Source: Megaleporinus macrocephalus (lineage: Eukaryota > Chordata > Actinopteri > Characiformes > Anostomidae). Taken from it: a stretch of DNA of 64,000 nt. The stretch's first letter is position 1. Every line of letters begins with the position of its first letter. The notes below the pieces were generated by a model that worked only from the letters and a program-made list of their open reading frames with translations, was not told where the DNA came from and made no database searches. Shown here piece after piece: positions 10,518-22,267 of the stretch. The stretch spans positions 43,579,178 through 43,643,177 of the forward strand of contig CM038720.1 of assembly GCA_021613375.1 (NCBI GenBank). The letters are read 5' to 3'. Position numbers and translations under genes: made by a program.

Positions 10518-11800
10518 GTGACTACAGCTGGGGTGAGCCCCGCTCCAGGAACTCTCCACCGAGGCCCTGCCAGCGGCGCCACGCTGTCCACCGCGCTGTC
10601 CACCGCGCTGAGAAACCCCGCTACACCAGCACCACTGTTTGGGAAAGCCCGCCCTCCCGCATGGCTATTGGGTGGGGCCCCGCCAACACCCCACGGCTGG
10701 CATCACGTCAAGGCGAACAGCTGTTGCCCATTCCAGCCGGCGCACAGCTGTTCGAGCTGCAGCAGAGACAGAGAAAAAACCCTGGAGACCCACTTCATGG
10801 TCCAAAATAACCTACTTTATCATGTTACGCAACTGAGGGGTGGAACAGTTGATCATACCCTGTTCCTGAATAGACGGTTTTCAGAAGCAGTCCCTCTACG
10901 CAAAGCCACGTCTAAAGCATTTGCCACCAAGCTGGTTCTCCTAGTCAGCCACGTCGGCATACCAAAGCACATTATAACAGACCACACCTCAGGTGCTCTT
11001 CGCCGTCCGAGAAATCCTGCAGGCCTCCACGGGTTTCTCGTCGCTCAAACTCCCAGAAGCCCCAGAAGCTTACTTGACGTGGGAGGAGCAATCTTCACCA
11101 CATAGGTCAGTTATCGAATACGTTCAAGAAATGCAACAACATATTGACCTTGTGATGCCCCTTGTAGAGGAAAAAATGGAGGAAGCGCAGCGCACGCAAT
11201 AGAGGGTGTACAACCAGCCGGCGCAGCCCCGGGAATTCCAGCCCGGTGAACGTGTCATGGTTCTTGTGCCCACCACGACTATGTTGCCAAGGAGGCCAGG
11301 AACTTGCAGGGCCCCTACACCGTCCAGGAAAAGGTAGGGCTGGTGACGTACCAGCTAAAACAACCTGGTAAGAGAAAACCGGAACAGGTATATCATAAAA
11401 TGGGTTGAACCAGTTCCTCTCCTACCTGCACTAGCACAGAGCTCCACGCCCCATGCCAGCCCGTCTGTCCCGCTCTGCGACGAGTTGATGTGCAGCCAAT
11501 GGCAGGAGCTGCTAGAGTGCGTGTCCAGTTATCACAACGTCTTCTTGGATACCCCGGGCCAAACCCATGTGATCCAGCATCACATTTACATGCCACCTCA
11601 CGCTGTCGTGAGACAAAGGCCCACCGGCCACCAGAGGCTCGCTGCCAAGCTGTGGAGGCTGAGGTAAAGATGTTACAGCTCGGCGTCACCGAGCCCTCAA
11701 ACAGCCCCTGGTCCAGCCCCATCGTGCTGGTCCCAAAACCTGATGGCTCCTGGCGCTTTATGGTCCAGTGGCGCCACCTGGCGGCCACACCTTATGTTTA
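10518..11800 (+). pseudogene. Ty3/Gypsy-like fragment, integrase upstream of RT
   Basis: Broken coding sequence spread over all three plus frames. In order: an integrase zinc-domain-like piece with MVQNNLLYHVTQ; an integrase core piece with EAVPLRKATSKAF and HVGIPKHIITDH; after an internal deletion, LFAVREILQASTGFSS and SVIEYVQEMQQHID; the integrase C-terminal piece PREFQPGERVMVLVPT ending near QVYHK; and the N-terminal part of an RT with [35 protein letters not shown] stops at about 11790. Integrase lying before RT on the same strand is not the canonical Gypsy order, but matches the reported Gmr1-type arrangement of fish. No catalytic RT motif remains. Confidence 0.75.
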
Positions 11801-11814
11801 ACCCTATAAGTGTT

Positions 11815-13355
11815 GCTTATTTTGCCTGCCTGTTTTGATCCCTGCCTACTGTTTGAATATTGATTAATGGAATCCCCTTAATGAAGCCACTTTGCACTTC
11901 TACATTGCACTAATATACCCTCATTTCAAATAACTGGACTGGTTTTATTAGGGAGAACAAGGACATTGACATCCATCCCCCATTGCTCCACTATTTTGTA
12001 TTGCAACCACAGAGTACACCACCATTTCCTGCCCTGCCCTACCTGTGGCCTCTGTATCTCCTGCCACCCAGTGTTTGGGAGAGCACTGCCCTGTTGACAC
12101 CTGTCCTTATCCTGCCCCCCAAGCTAGTATGCCAGATGTGGCTCTCCAAGACACCTCACCTATGGTAGCTTCTCTAGCTGCCTCCACTCGTTTTGAAGCT
12201 GCTACCAGACCTGATTTTGGTCCTGCTCTCTGAGTCATTCCTTGGGTTAGTCCTACTTCTGCTCCCTGGGCCATTCTTGTTCCTGCACCCTTGGGTTTTA
12301 CTGTCTCTACTCTATGGGCCACTTCTATTGCTGTCCCTAGTCCTGATTCTGGGGTTGTACCTGTTCCTGCTCCTTCTCCTGGGGCTCCATCAGTTTCTGC
12401 TCCCTGGGCTGCTCCTTTTCCTGTCCCAGCTTCCCAGGCAAATTCTGTTCCAGTTCTTGTTTCTGCTTCTGCTCCATGGGCTACTCCTGTTTTTGTGCTT
12501 GCTCCTCAGGCCAATTCATTTCCTATTCCTGATCCTGCTCTCCAGGTCACTTTTTTCTGGTACCTGTTCCATGGGCTGCTCCTTTACTGATCCCACACCC
12601 ATGACTGCTTTTGTTCCAGTGCTGGCTTCCCAGCCTCCTGTTCCAGGCCATGCTCCCCATTCTGTGCCAGCTCCACTACCTATTCCAGTGCCGGCTTCAT
12701 GCCTTGTTCCAGTGTCAGCTCCACACTCCAGTGCTGGCCTCTAAGCATCCCACTCGAGTGCTGGCTTCCCAAGCTGATTTCTGTCCTGTCCAAGAAAACT
12801 GTTCCTTTGGTGCTGGTTCTCAGAGCTGCTCCAGTGCCAGCTTTTAGGACTGCTCCTCCTGTGCCAAATCCCAGAGCAGCTCATTGTGCACCAGGTAAAT
12901 GGATGGCCCCACAGCCAGCTTTCCAATGCCAGACTCAACTGGTCCTACCCTGTCCCCTATACTGAATTTTTTAAAGAACTACCCTCTTCTCCGGGTCTTC
13001 TGCCAATTCTCATAATCCAGTCCTGCACATTCCTGCTCTTCTGGTGCCAGGGGTTCTGTCACATGCTACACACTTCTGAGCCTGTGCAGTACTGCACATT
13101 GCTACCACTATGTGGCTTTGTGTTTTCTTTTTTAGTTTCAACCATTCCACAGCTCTGCAGCTGATCATGGACATGGATTAAGACATATTTCATATTGTTT
13201 GCCAAGTTAGCAGAGTCTCTGTGTCACCTTGCCTGCCTGTTGGATTAATGTTGAATATTGGAATGCCCTTAATAAACCCACCTAATATCCTGCAACCTGC
13301 TTGCACTCCTACATTACAGTTATGCACCCTTAGTTTAAAAAACTGGACTGATATT
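11815..13355 (+). mobile_element. Unclassified LTR-like element with P/A/V-rich internal region
   Basis: A similar segment (GCCTGCCTG.., GGAATxCCCTTAAT, then a run ending ACTGGACTGG) occurs at about 11815-11950 and again at about 13215-13355. A candidate right LTR is 13054-13316, starting TGTCACATGC and holding AATAAA. The internal part is a low-complexity series of CCTGCTCC / GTTCCTG / CCCAG units that translates to P, A, V-rich repeats. Related copies are at 33690-34990 and 39155-40370. I see no known enzyme domain. Boundaries are by eye. Confidence 0.55.
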
Positions 13356-13367
13356 TATATGGCAGCT

Positions 13368-13835
13368 ATACACTATGTTGCCAAAAGTATTCACTCATCT
13401 GCCTTGCATATGAACTTGAGTGACCCCATTCTTAATCCATAGGGCTCAATGTGCTGTTGGCCTACCCTCAGCAGCTATAACAGCTCTTCTAGGCAAGCTT
13501 TCCACGTGATTAAGGAGTGTGTTTATAGGAAGTTATAGGACATTTTCCAGAAGCACATTTGTGTGGTCAGACACTGTTAGTTGAGAAGGCTAGTCTCCAC
13601 TCTAATTGATCTCAAAGATGGACTCCATACCACGCTCATCCATGTCTTAATTAGGCTTGGTTTGTGCACTACTGCCATCCCCAAACTGTTCCCACAAAGT
13701 TGGAAGCATACAATTTTCCAAAATCTATTGATCTGCTGAAGCATTAAGAGTTCCTTTCACTGGTCCAAGCCCAACTCCTAAAAAAACAACTCTACACCAT
13801 GATCCCCACTGCACTACCCCAAAAGCAGGATGGGA
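13368..13835 (-). mobile_element. Tc1/mariner-like relic
   Basis: 13368-13398 reads TACACTATGTTGCCAAAAGT plus ATTCACTC, the terminal-inverted-repeat style of a common fish Tc1-like family. The following 400 bp resemble that family's sequence, decayed. The other end is not found, and no open transposase frame remains. Confidence 0.55.
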
Positions 13836-15893
13836 GCTACATGAGAGTAAGCTTGCAAAGGGGCTCTGCTGGTTGAAGGTGCTCACAGTTGTCAGTTCCA
13901 GTCACTAGTTACTAGTTAGGTTGAGATGGTGTTATGGACCCAGATTCCACAACATCTTGGTCAAGCAGATGAAAGTGATTACACCTACTGGTGGCTGGCG
14001 GTGTGGCTGACCCCTTACAGGCCCTCTGTCTAAGTGCAGCACCATAAGTCCCCATGCCTGCCACACTGTTGTGGCAGAACTCACAGATAAGTTCTAGGTC
14101 CAGAATCTGGCAAAAAGGAACCCACAATCATTTTCGGGCTGTACCCTTCCAAGTCTTGATTTACTGGCTTTGTACTTGCACACAGCAAGAGTCCAACAAG
14201 CAGTGTACCACCTTACATTGTTTGGCATCTATGAAGCCCAGGCCAGTCTATCACCTGGAGCTGCCACGCTGCACAGAAAAGAGGTGAAACATGAAAGGGC
14301 TCAATAGCAGGGAGCCTAACCCTAACCCTAGAACATATGCTTCCATAGCAGAGTGTTTGGTGGAGAAAGTGACAACAGTCTCCCTCAGGGTGGTGTGGTA
14401 TTCGGAAGAAGGTAAATCACACAATCGAAGTCCCAGTCAGTGCCAATCAATGGCAAGTCCCAGACTCCCCGCAGTCCCAGAATTGACAAAGGCCAGCATT
14501 TTGATAGGTCATTCGGGGGCCACATGAAAGCTTGCTTCCCCTGGCTGGTGTAGACCCTTGCGTTTTTTGTAGCCTGGCAGCTGTACTCTCTACTCTGGAT
14601 GAGGACTGATAAGGCAGGTAGGTACCACCCAATTGCATAGGTTCCAGTGCCTTATTAGGCTCTGCTGGCCAAACAGAGGAGTGGTGACAGCCTGAGCAGG
14701 ATGGCACATGCAGGTGTCTAGCCAGATACAAAAAACAGCCCTTAATGCCCCCTCTTTCCACCCTCTTTCAACAGCCAATGTACAAAACTCGTTGACATAA
14801 TCACTATGCCAGAGCCTTGAGAATGCTTGAAGCGGCGGGGAACAAAATCTCTACCCCCAGCTGGGTTGAAATATGGCCTGAGTAAAACTTAATTTGTGGT
14901 GCAGTAGAGTAATCCTTATTCCCTGAATGAAGTAGCCCAGGCAAGCTCTTGCCCCACTAACAAGGAGACCATGAAGGCTGCCTTGGAGCATTCGGTGCAG
15001 AGTACTGCTGAAGAAACCCTCTACATGTGTCTTGGTCACCATTGTATTTCTCTGTGGTTTTTCACTTGGCATCCTCTCAATCTGGGTGGGGAATGCTTTA
15101 GAAGGCTCCTGGGGTGGAGTAGGTAACACTGGGTGGGCCTCTTGACTCCTCGCCAGAACAGCTTCTCATGGCGACAAGTCACCACACCCTGTTGTTAGTG
15201 ACTCGCTCTTATGGATGTTATCTCTGCTGGATCTACGACTGGTTACAGCTTTCTCCTACAGGATGGATGTGGACCCAAGAACAGAGACTATTTATTGAGT
15301 ATGTAAAGAAATGAAAACAATGAGCATTGAAAAAATCCTAAATGAAGAGTAACTGTGTTGTGTTGACATGCTGGATTCAAAACAGCAACCTTGGGAGTAA
15401 CCATTGCACCATGATCAATGACAAAAGGTGAAGAACCACAAGAAGTGAGGAAATAAATGGCTGGAACTTCAATCAAATGGAGCGCTGAAAAGTGGCATGC
15501 TCAAACAAAGGGCTGACTCCTCTCTCCAGAAATTGTTGTAGACAGCTTTCTTCTTTTAGGTTTTTAGTTCACTGTCCCTTTTACCCCTTTTGTTTTTATT
15601 TTTAGTTATTATTTCATGTTTACTTTTCTCAGTTTCAATATTTTTAACCCTTCTTTTCTTTTCTTTATTTTTATTTCTTTTTTTTAATCTTACCAGTTAC
15701 CCTTCAAAGAAATTGTAACACTGTGCTGCTGCTTTTGAGAGCTTTTATGCAGAACCCAACAGGAGTGACAACTGGCAACTGGTTAGGGTTTATGTGAGTT
15801 GAAGTTTTGAATGGTGCTCCCTACAGTTACCAGAGGCTTCTGAATCTTTTTATAGAACAATGTTTTATAGTCAGATCAAACTACAGCTTTTTG
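13836..15893. other. Repeat-like DNA, unidentified
   Basis: Short frames on both strands (for example 14851-15129 minus, 92 codons) show no known motif. A CCTAACCCTAACCCTA run is at 14315-14330. A T-rich stretch lies at 15550-15690. Density of stops and CpG decay suggest old transposon material, but I cannot name it. Confidence 0.5.
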
Positions 15894-15898
15894 GCAGG

Positions 15899-16360
15899 TG
15901 TCACGTCTCCCTCCCTTTTCGCTAACTCCGACACGTCTCTGAACTACAACTCCCAGCCGGCACCTCCGAATCACATGACAGCCGAGCAGCAGACAGCTGA
16001 CTACACCCGGTCAGTGTCGCCGGAATTCTATTTGTGGCCAGCTGTCAAACTGACTATTTATATGTCTGCAGTTCCAGGAATCATTGTTGAATATTGCCAA
16101 AGATTTATCTGAAGCTTACGACACGTTTTCTGATTCTTGTGTACTCCAGGTTTTCTGTGCCTTTCTGTTTTTTTTATCTTTCGGTGGCTCTTTTGACACT
16201 CCATTTTTGCCTTGCCCTATTTGTCCCTGTTTGCCTTCTGCCAGTTTTGACCCCTGCCTGGTTTTTGACTTTCGCTCTCTCTGGTGCCCCTGTGTAAGCA
16301 TTAAACTGTATTTTTTCCATACTCCACACTGATCTGATCCTTCTTAGATCAAGTCTGACA
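15899..16360 (+). mobile_element. Solo LTR with 5-bp target duplication
   Basis: A 462-bp segment starts TGTCACG and ends TCTGACA, so its ends are inverted (TGTCA..TGACA). It is flanked by GCAGG on both sides (15894-15898 and 16361-16365). A TATTTATATG stretch and a polyadenylation-type ATTAAA lie inside, in the order expected of an LTR read on the plus strand. There is no internal coding region and no second LTR, so it is the recombination scar of a retrotransposon with 5-bp duplications (Gypsy or ERV-like). Confidence 0.85.
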
Positions 16361-16439
16361 GCAGGAAACATCAGAGATGGAAATAGATAGTTAATTATAA
16401 TTTAAAGATAAATTATAGTTGTGGATCTTTACTTTGGTA

Positions 16440-16500
16440 AATTTAAACAAAAGCTCCAAGAACTTTCCAGGGATGCCAATACTTGTGGAGGGCACTGCAA
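16440..16500. repeat. Tc1-like terminal repeat fragment
   Basis: AGGGATGCCAATACTTGTGG followed by AGGGCACT is the reverse of a fish Tc1-type end (CAGTGCCCTCCAC..TATTGGCA). A similar end is at 41692-41720 and another at 63754-63785. Confidence 0.55.
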
Positions 16501-16958
16501 GATCATGGTTTGCCAGGTGTAGACTGAAAATGACATGATCAGGGTCACCTGTTTTAACTCAGGATTCAGTAAGCATAGATCAATATTAATCATAAACCAG
16601 ATTAATCCGAAACCTAAATATTAAAAATCACAATAAATAGTTAAATTGATACCACTAAATGTTGATGGCACAAACAATATAAATTAATATATTACAACCA
16701 TAGCATAAACAACTCTACGATTATTATAAGTAATATTATTTATATTTATAATTATTTCTGTATAATAATAACACTTAATGAATATGTCTTTCTTTAGTGT
16801 GTACAGTTTGTATGATATAGAAATAAAGGAAATAGAAAAGGTAAAGACATTTGAACTGATCAGAACTACATACATTAAAACCCTGTTATGCATTCACAGA
16901 TTAAAATAATAAAGCAAAGTATTAGCCATTAATTAAAACATTTAGTTCTGCAATTTTT

Positions 16959-17960
16959 TTAGTTCATCACAGTATTTTTAACAGATCTTTCCATCACAGA
17001 GTTCAGTTTGCTGCGTCTATAGAGAACTTTTATAGACTGCATGACTTCCTCTGTACTTAAAGCATAAATAATTGGGTTTAACATTGGTGGAATAGTTTGC
17101 GTGAGGGCTGTATTAAATATCCGGACATTTGTATTTAAAGGTATTACATAAGCTGTAACATAAATACTTGAAATTGGCAGATAACCTATGGCCACTAATA
17201 TGAGGTGAGCTGTGCAGGTTTTCAGAGCTTTGATTCTTTCAAACCCATGTGACATTTTAAGCAAAGCTAAACCAATAACTATATATGATAAAGTTATTAA
17301 TGACAATGGAGTGAAAATAAGCACAGAAACACAGACAAGCCCCATTACCTTGTTTGCAGAGTTATCATTACATGCCAGTCTAAAAATGGGACCATTATCA
17401 CAGAAATAACTATCAACAATAACAGATCTACAGAAGGACAGTCTGGTAATCAGAGCTACAAAAACCGCAATAATAGAAACACAGAATATCCACATAACCC
17501 CAATTATCAGAGTCATTGAGGTTTTAGTAACAATAGCGTGATACCTCAGAGGAAAACATATAGCTATTACTCTGTCATACGCTAAAGCCAGCAAACTATA
17601 TGACTGCAGGGTCAAAAAGAAAAAAACAAAGAACATGTTTGCCAGACAGTTTTCATAAGATATGTACTGATTATCAAACAGAAACATGTCCAGGAGCTTC
17701 GGGATGAGAGCAGAACTTCCACCCAGATCAGACAAGGCCAAGTTAAAGACAGCGATATACTTAGCAGTGTGGAGAGTACGTGCCAGGTAGATGATGCCTA
17801 TTATAAAAGAATTCCCCAAAACAGTCACAGCATAGACGAAGCAGAGAAACATATAGTAATACTTTGCATGTGGAATATTATAAAATCCATTAATGTAAAA
17901 TGCAGAAGGACGAACGAAGGTTGAATTTGTTGTGGAAGCTGGTTGCACATTAGCTGCCAT
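16959..17960 (-). CDS. Odorant receptor OR3 (intact)
   Basis: 333-residue receptor. Start MAANVQPAS follows the inferred 189-bp intron and is shared exactly with OR4, OR5 and OR6. NST glycosylation site at residues 12-14; TM1 GN at 49-50; LHTAKY at 63-68; Cys105 of extracellular loop 1; ALAYDR at 125-130; loop-2 cysteines near 177, 187 and 197; KALKTCTAHL at 244-253; NPIIY at 295-299. No break. TM3 reads FFLTLQSYSLL, unlike its sister copies. The tail has a basic cluster, YRRSKLN. Olfactory role is inferred from family; ligand unknown. Confidence 0.95.
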   Translation of the reverse strand: MAANVQPASTTNSTFVRPSAFYINGFYNIPHAKYYYMFLCFVYAVTVLGNSFIIGIIYLARTLHTAKYIAVFNLALSDLGGSSALIPKLLDMFLFDNQYISYENCLANMFFVFFFLTLQSYSLLALAYDRVIAICFPLRYHAIVTKTSMTLIIGVMWIFCVSIIAVFVALITRLSFCRSVIVDSYFCDNGPIFRLACNDNSANKVMGLVCVSVLIFTPLSLITLSYIVIGLALLKMSHGFERIKALKTCTAHLILVAIGYLPISSIYVTAYVIPLNTNVRIFNTALTQTIPPMLNPIIYALSTEEVMQSIKVLYRRSKLNSVMERSVKNTVMN

Positions 17961-18164
17961 CTGTATTTACAGGACCTGTAAAAGAATGACTCGTGTTAAT
18001 GGTTTGTAATGTAAAAATATTAATAATCACACTGCACACTGTACATCTAAGCAGACCTGCAGAAGAATCCACACATTTGTTACAGACAGTGACAATCATT
18101 AATATCAAAACAAGATACCACTTTTAGTAGCATATAAAATATAACAGATGGTTTGATGCTCTAC

Positions 18165-18249
18165 CTTCTGTAGATAAAACAGACATGAAGAAGCTATTAT
18201 GGAAACAGATACATTTATACTGTGTTGGTGGTGATGTCGTTCCCTGTGG
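18165..18249 (-). promoter_or_regulatory. OR3 inferred promoter and exon 1
   Basis: Minus strand: TATAAATG (18212-18219), short exon ending in donor AAG|GTAGAG (GT at 18163-18164), intron 17976-18164 (189 bp), acceptor TTTTACAG. The conserved GGTGATGTC box is at 18230-18238, followed by TTCCCTGTGG. The same module is present at OR4 and OR5, almost unchanged. Confidence 0.62.
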
Positions 18250-18569
18250 CACTGCTAATAAACAGAATCTCTCAGGTGTGTTAACTGGATATTTTATAAT
18301 TTAGAAGTACAATAACTGAAAGAGGCCTATTCATGTCTACTTTATTTTATACAGAGCATACTATGAGATTTGCAGGTGCTGGATTACCAACAGCTTCAAA
18401 CAGAATGATTGTTTCAATGAATTGCTCACCATCTAGTCTGTTGTAAGCAAGCAGTCAGGAGATTTTGGGGTCAGGGCTTACATGAGGACACTCACACACA
18501 GTGAACAGGCTCCCATAGTTTCGTCAAACTGTATAATTTTAGCTATGAATCCAGGTTCTGTTTGGGATC

Positions 18570-18745
18570 CGGCGCTGGTCGGGTTCAAGTTCAAGGAGGC
18601 CTCATGGTGACACTTCAATCCTGATAATGTTCCACACACAGTGAGGGTTTCCCAGGAATGCCAGATTGCAACATTTCCTTGTCCTGCCAATTCGCTAGAT
18701 TTATCACAAAATTTATCACCATCAGGACAGTACCCAGTGTATAAA
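18570..18745 (+). pseudogene. Tc1/mariner transposase fragment
   Basis: Plus-strand reading gives DNVPHTVRVSQEC and then LPCPANSLDLS. This matches the DNAxxHTARVSQEC..PWPARSPDLSPIEH stretch around the second catalytic Asp of a fish Tc1-like transposase. Only this portion is present and the frame is disrupted. A related fragment lies at 46925-47160. Confidence 0.6.
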
Positions 18746-18959
18746 TTGGCTTAGTACAGGGCTTCAAGCTTATTGTGTTTAATGCTATTATGCAAAGCTT
18801 TTGTGTTGTAGCTTAGTAACAGCTGTTCTAAGGAGTTGGTGAGGGTTGGAATGTTGACCTGCTGTGGACCTAGCTGAACGCTGTGTAGGGACCTGTAGAG
18901 GTAGAGCCGATAAATACAGAGTTTCTAATGATCCTGAGTCTTATTTCACCAAGTGACAT

Positions 18960-21760
18960 GATTTCTTAAATAGAATAACTGGCCTTTCTCAAACCCAGCA
19001 TTCTTCAGTTGCTCATTGTGGTTCCGGTTTCTCCTCTGAGTCTGTTCCTCTGATCTCTGCCTCACATGTTCATGGACCAACTAAAGACTTTGTTGATGTT
19101 TCTGCACCCATTCCTCCAGTGGTTCCGTGGTATCTCTGACTTTTCCAGTTCCCAACAAGAAATCAACAGGCAGCCTTGGATGACAGGCAAACATCAGGAA
19201 GTGGGGAATCCATCCAGTTGTCTGATGAGGGGTGGTGTTATATGCAAACATCAGCTGAGGAAGGTGGCGTGGCCAGTGTCTCTTTTCATTTAGAGGCAGT
19301 GTTTATAGCAGGTGATATAAGATATGGTTGAACCATTTACATTGCCCATTTCCTTGGGGCCATTACGATGTAGTTCAACTTTTCTGAATCCTGTACCTTT
19401 TGCACAACTGTCTAATCAGCAGGCTTTTAATATTCTGTTCCTGGTCTTAGTGAATACCGACTGGGGCCCAAACTGATGGAACCAGTGCTGTACTAATGCC
19501 TGTGCTACAGTACTCACCCCCTGATCATTAGTGGCAATAGCTTGGGTATACTTGCTGAAAATGTTTATGTAAAATTAAAATATTCTCTTTCCAAAAGCCC
19601 AAACTTTAGACTGAACCGCCTTCCCCAGCATATACCTCTAGCACTGATGACGCCACTATTCTACATCCTGGGCCATCTTTGGCTTATTACACTGGTCCCA
19701 CAGCGGCTGAAGAGTCCTTCCTGGTGGCCATGATCATCATGAATGCTATGAAGGACTCTGGTCCACCATCTGGAGGATGGACAAGGTGGTACAATATGCC
19801 CTCATGCTCAACCAGCTGATCTCACTGTTAGATCAATACTTTACTAAGGCCGCCTAGGGCTTCCCATTCCTCTGTCCTAGGACGGCGTCCCTCTCTACAG
19901 AACTTCCAGACTGGCCCAATTACTGGTTTGGCTCTCTGTAACACACCCAGATCACTGGAGGTGTGCCCTAGTATTGCAAGCACCTCGCTGCATTGGCTCC
20001 CGTGGGCATTTAGTTGTTCTTCCGACACTGCTGCCATTGCTAGAGATGGGACCTCTTTTCCCACAGCAAAACGCTCAAAGTATTGCCCAGAGAGGGCATC
20101 AGCCTTCTGGTTATGCTTTCCTGGACGGTAAAGTGGACAAATGCCAGTTGGGACACCCAACTTTGCTCCACGGCTCCCAGCTTGGCCATCTGCAAATGGC
20201 TCAAGGGGTTGTTATCAATAAAGATAGTAAACTGATGGCCAAGTAGGTATTCTCTAAATTTTTTAGTCACTGTCCATTTTACTGCCAGGAGCTTTATGGA
20301 ACTGTAGTTTTCCATATTCCTTTTCATAGACCTTAACCCTTGACTGGCAAAGGGGACGCACCTTTCCCTCCTGCTTCTGTGAGAGGACCACACCAAGTCC
20401 CCTATGGCTTGCATCCACGTTCTAAAAAGGGCTTGTTAAAGGGCCACTGGAACCTAACTGTACCCTATAGCCAAGAACCATTTTACTCCACACAGAGCAT
20501 CCAGGGGCTCCACACTGAGATTGGCTTGCAACAAACGTTAAGAGGCTAAGAGTGGCTAGCAGCAATAACTTGGAGGCTATGAGTGGCTAGCAGCAATAGC
20601 TAGGAGGCTACGAGTGGCTAACAGTGGAAGCTAATGGCTGAACTCAAACACAGCTATGTAGTTTAACCAAATGTCCAGTACATAAAAACACTGCTGTAAG
20701 ACGGCAAACATACCTGCTTTTAACCAAACAACCAGCATCAAGTGAAAGCTACATGTTTATGCTGACACATGCAGCCATGCTATTAGCTGCCAGTTTGCTC
20801 AAATTTATGAAAAAGGATACGCATCACATCAGGTCTCTGCATTCAGCTGTTGATAGTCCACACGGAGCCGAAGGCTCCCATCTTTCTTGGACACCAAGAC
20901 GTTGGGAGAAGAGAAGGGACTGCTGCTTTCTCAAATCACCTGGCTATCCAAGAGCTGTTGAATGTGGGCTTCCTTGGTACTGTACTGGGAAGGGGGGATC
21001 CACAATAGGGATTCCAGCAATGGAATTTCATGGGTGATCAATGAGGTGCAACCCAAATCTCCCTCTCCTTTAGAAAAGGTGTCACCATATTTAGAGAAAA
21101 GGGCCTTTGCCTGCAGGCTTTGCTGTTCTGTCAACCCCTTGAAATCAGAAACTACAAGTTCAGTAGGACTGATACACTGCACCTTCCCAACAGAAATGGG
21201 TGTTAGCCACAAGAGTAGGGGATACCAAATATAACTAAACTAAAACTCCATGGAAAGGGTGACCCAATATTAACTGCAGACATACCCTGCACCTTGGCCT
21301 TAAATGGTGTGGCAGCATTTAGAATGGCTTTCATCTTCTCACAGTGGTGCAAAGCATGGCAAACCACAGGGACCGCCGACTGCACAGGAGGGGCATGAAA
21401 AAACTGTGAGCTATGCTGTATGAACAGCACCTTGTAGCAATTCCTAAGTACATTCATTCCTAAACGCCCTGGTGTTTCTGCCTCGCAACTCTGTAACATT
21501 GGGTTCTCTGGGTCTTTAACAACCAATCTTCCCCTCTTAGGAACACACTGCCCAAGAACCACCACATCCAACCTATGGTAACCTATGTAGGGTATGTCAA
21601 GACCATTTGCAGCTTTTAAACATAGCCACCTTCAGTCTTCAGTCATGTTTAATGAAGAAACTCTCAGTGATTGCTGTAACAATTGACACAGTGTCAATTA
21701 AGCAGGGAACTGAAATGCCTCCTATGGACACATGCAACACAGGACAATTTCCTATAAGCT
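18960..21760 (-). mobile_element. Ty3/Gypsy retrotransposon pol, decayed, canonical order
   Basis: Read on the minus strand the domains are in the usual order. Protease: CLIDTVSIVTAIT (21684-21704), with the DTG site changed to DTV. RT N-terminus: LFSKYGDTFSKGEGDLGCT and IPPSQYSTKEAHIQQLLDSQ, then LVSKKDGSLRLRVDYQQLN near 20880-20850. The catalytic RT core is missing. RNase H: EYLLGHQFTIFIDNNPLSHL and YRPGKHNQKADALS. Integrase: ELHRNGPKEMGNVNG, IPHFLMFACHPRLPVDF, and a basic EEQTQRRNRNHNE. Stops and frameshifts run throughout, so it is dead. No LTR is confidently placed. Confidence 0.82.
20542..20634. repeat. 31-bp minisatellite, three units
   Basis: GAGGCTAAGAGTGGCTAGCA plus GCAATAACTTG repeats at 20542, 20573 and 20604 with a few differences. 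It lies in the gap where the Gypsy RT core should be, next to a deletion or insertion. Confidence 0.85.
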
Positions 21761-22267
21761 AACTGTAAGACTTAGAATCATGAGACCACACAATCCCACC
21801 CAGTCTGCCTATAGCATGATCAAGAGGCAGCAATATCTTTTCCGGCAAGTCCGGATGAATGTGGAGAAGGCTCAGACGAAGCGGACACAGTGAGGCATAC
21901 AGTAAGGGGGAGCCCTGATCTGGTTCAGGACACATCCTCAGTCTCAGGCCAATGAGGAAGTTGCCGCCAAACAATCAGCAAAATGGCAAGGGTCTGCCAA
22001 AGTGACGAAGCAATTTAACGCTCTCTTTTTTCTGAGGACACTAGTCTTACCGACATTGTCCATGTGGAAACCTAAAGAGATATTTTGGACAGGGTCATCG
22101 CTTCAGGTAGGGGGGTACGTAACCAATGTGGGTTTCCCAATATGGCTTTTGTGGTTGCATTTCCTCCTTCCAGCCTCTGGGTGTCTGTAATAACATAACC
22201 TTGTGATTGAGTATATAAAGGGGAAGCCTTGACACATGCTCTCCCCTTAAGAAAATATTTGTTCACA

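Noticed and set aside
12193..12744. 183-codon Leu-rich frame as a membrane protein
   Set aside because: It is an off-frame reading of the CCTGCTCCTG repeats in the LTR-like element; three frames are open at once.
14315..14330. Interstitial telomere at CCTAACCCTAACCCTA
   Set aside because: Only two and a half units; can occur by chance in this composition.
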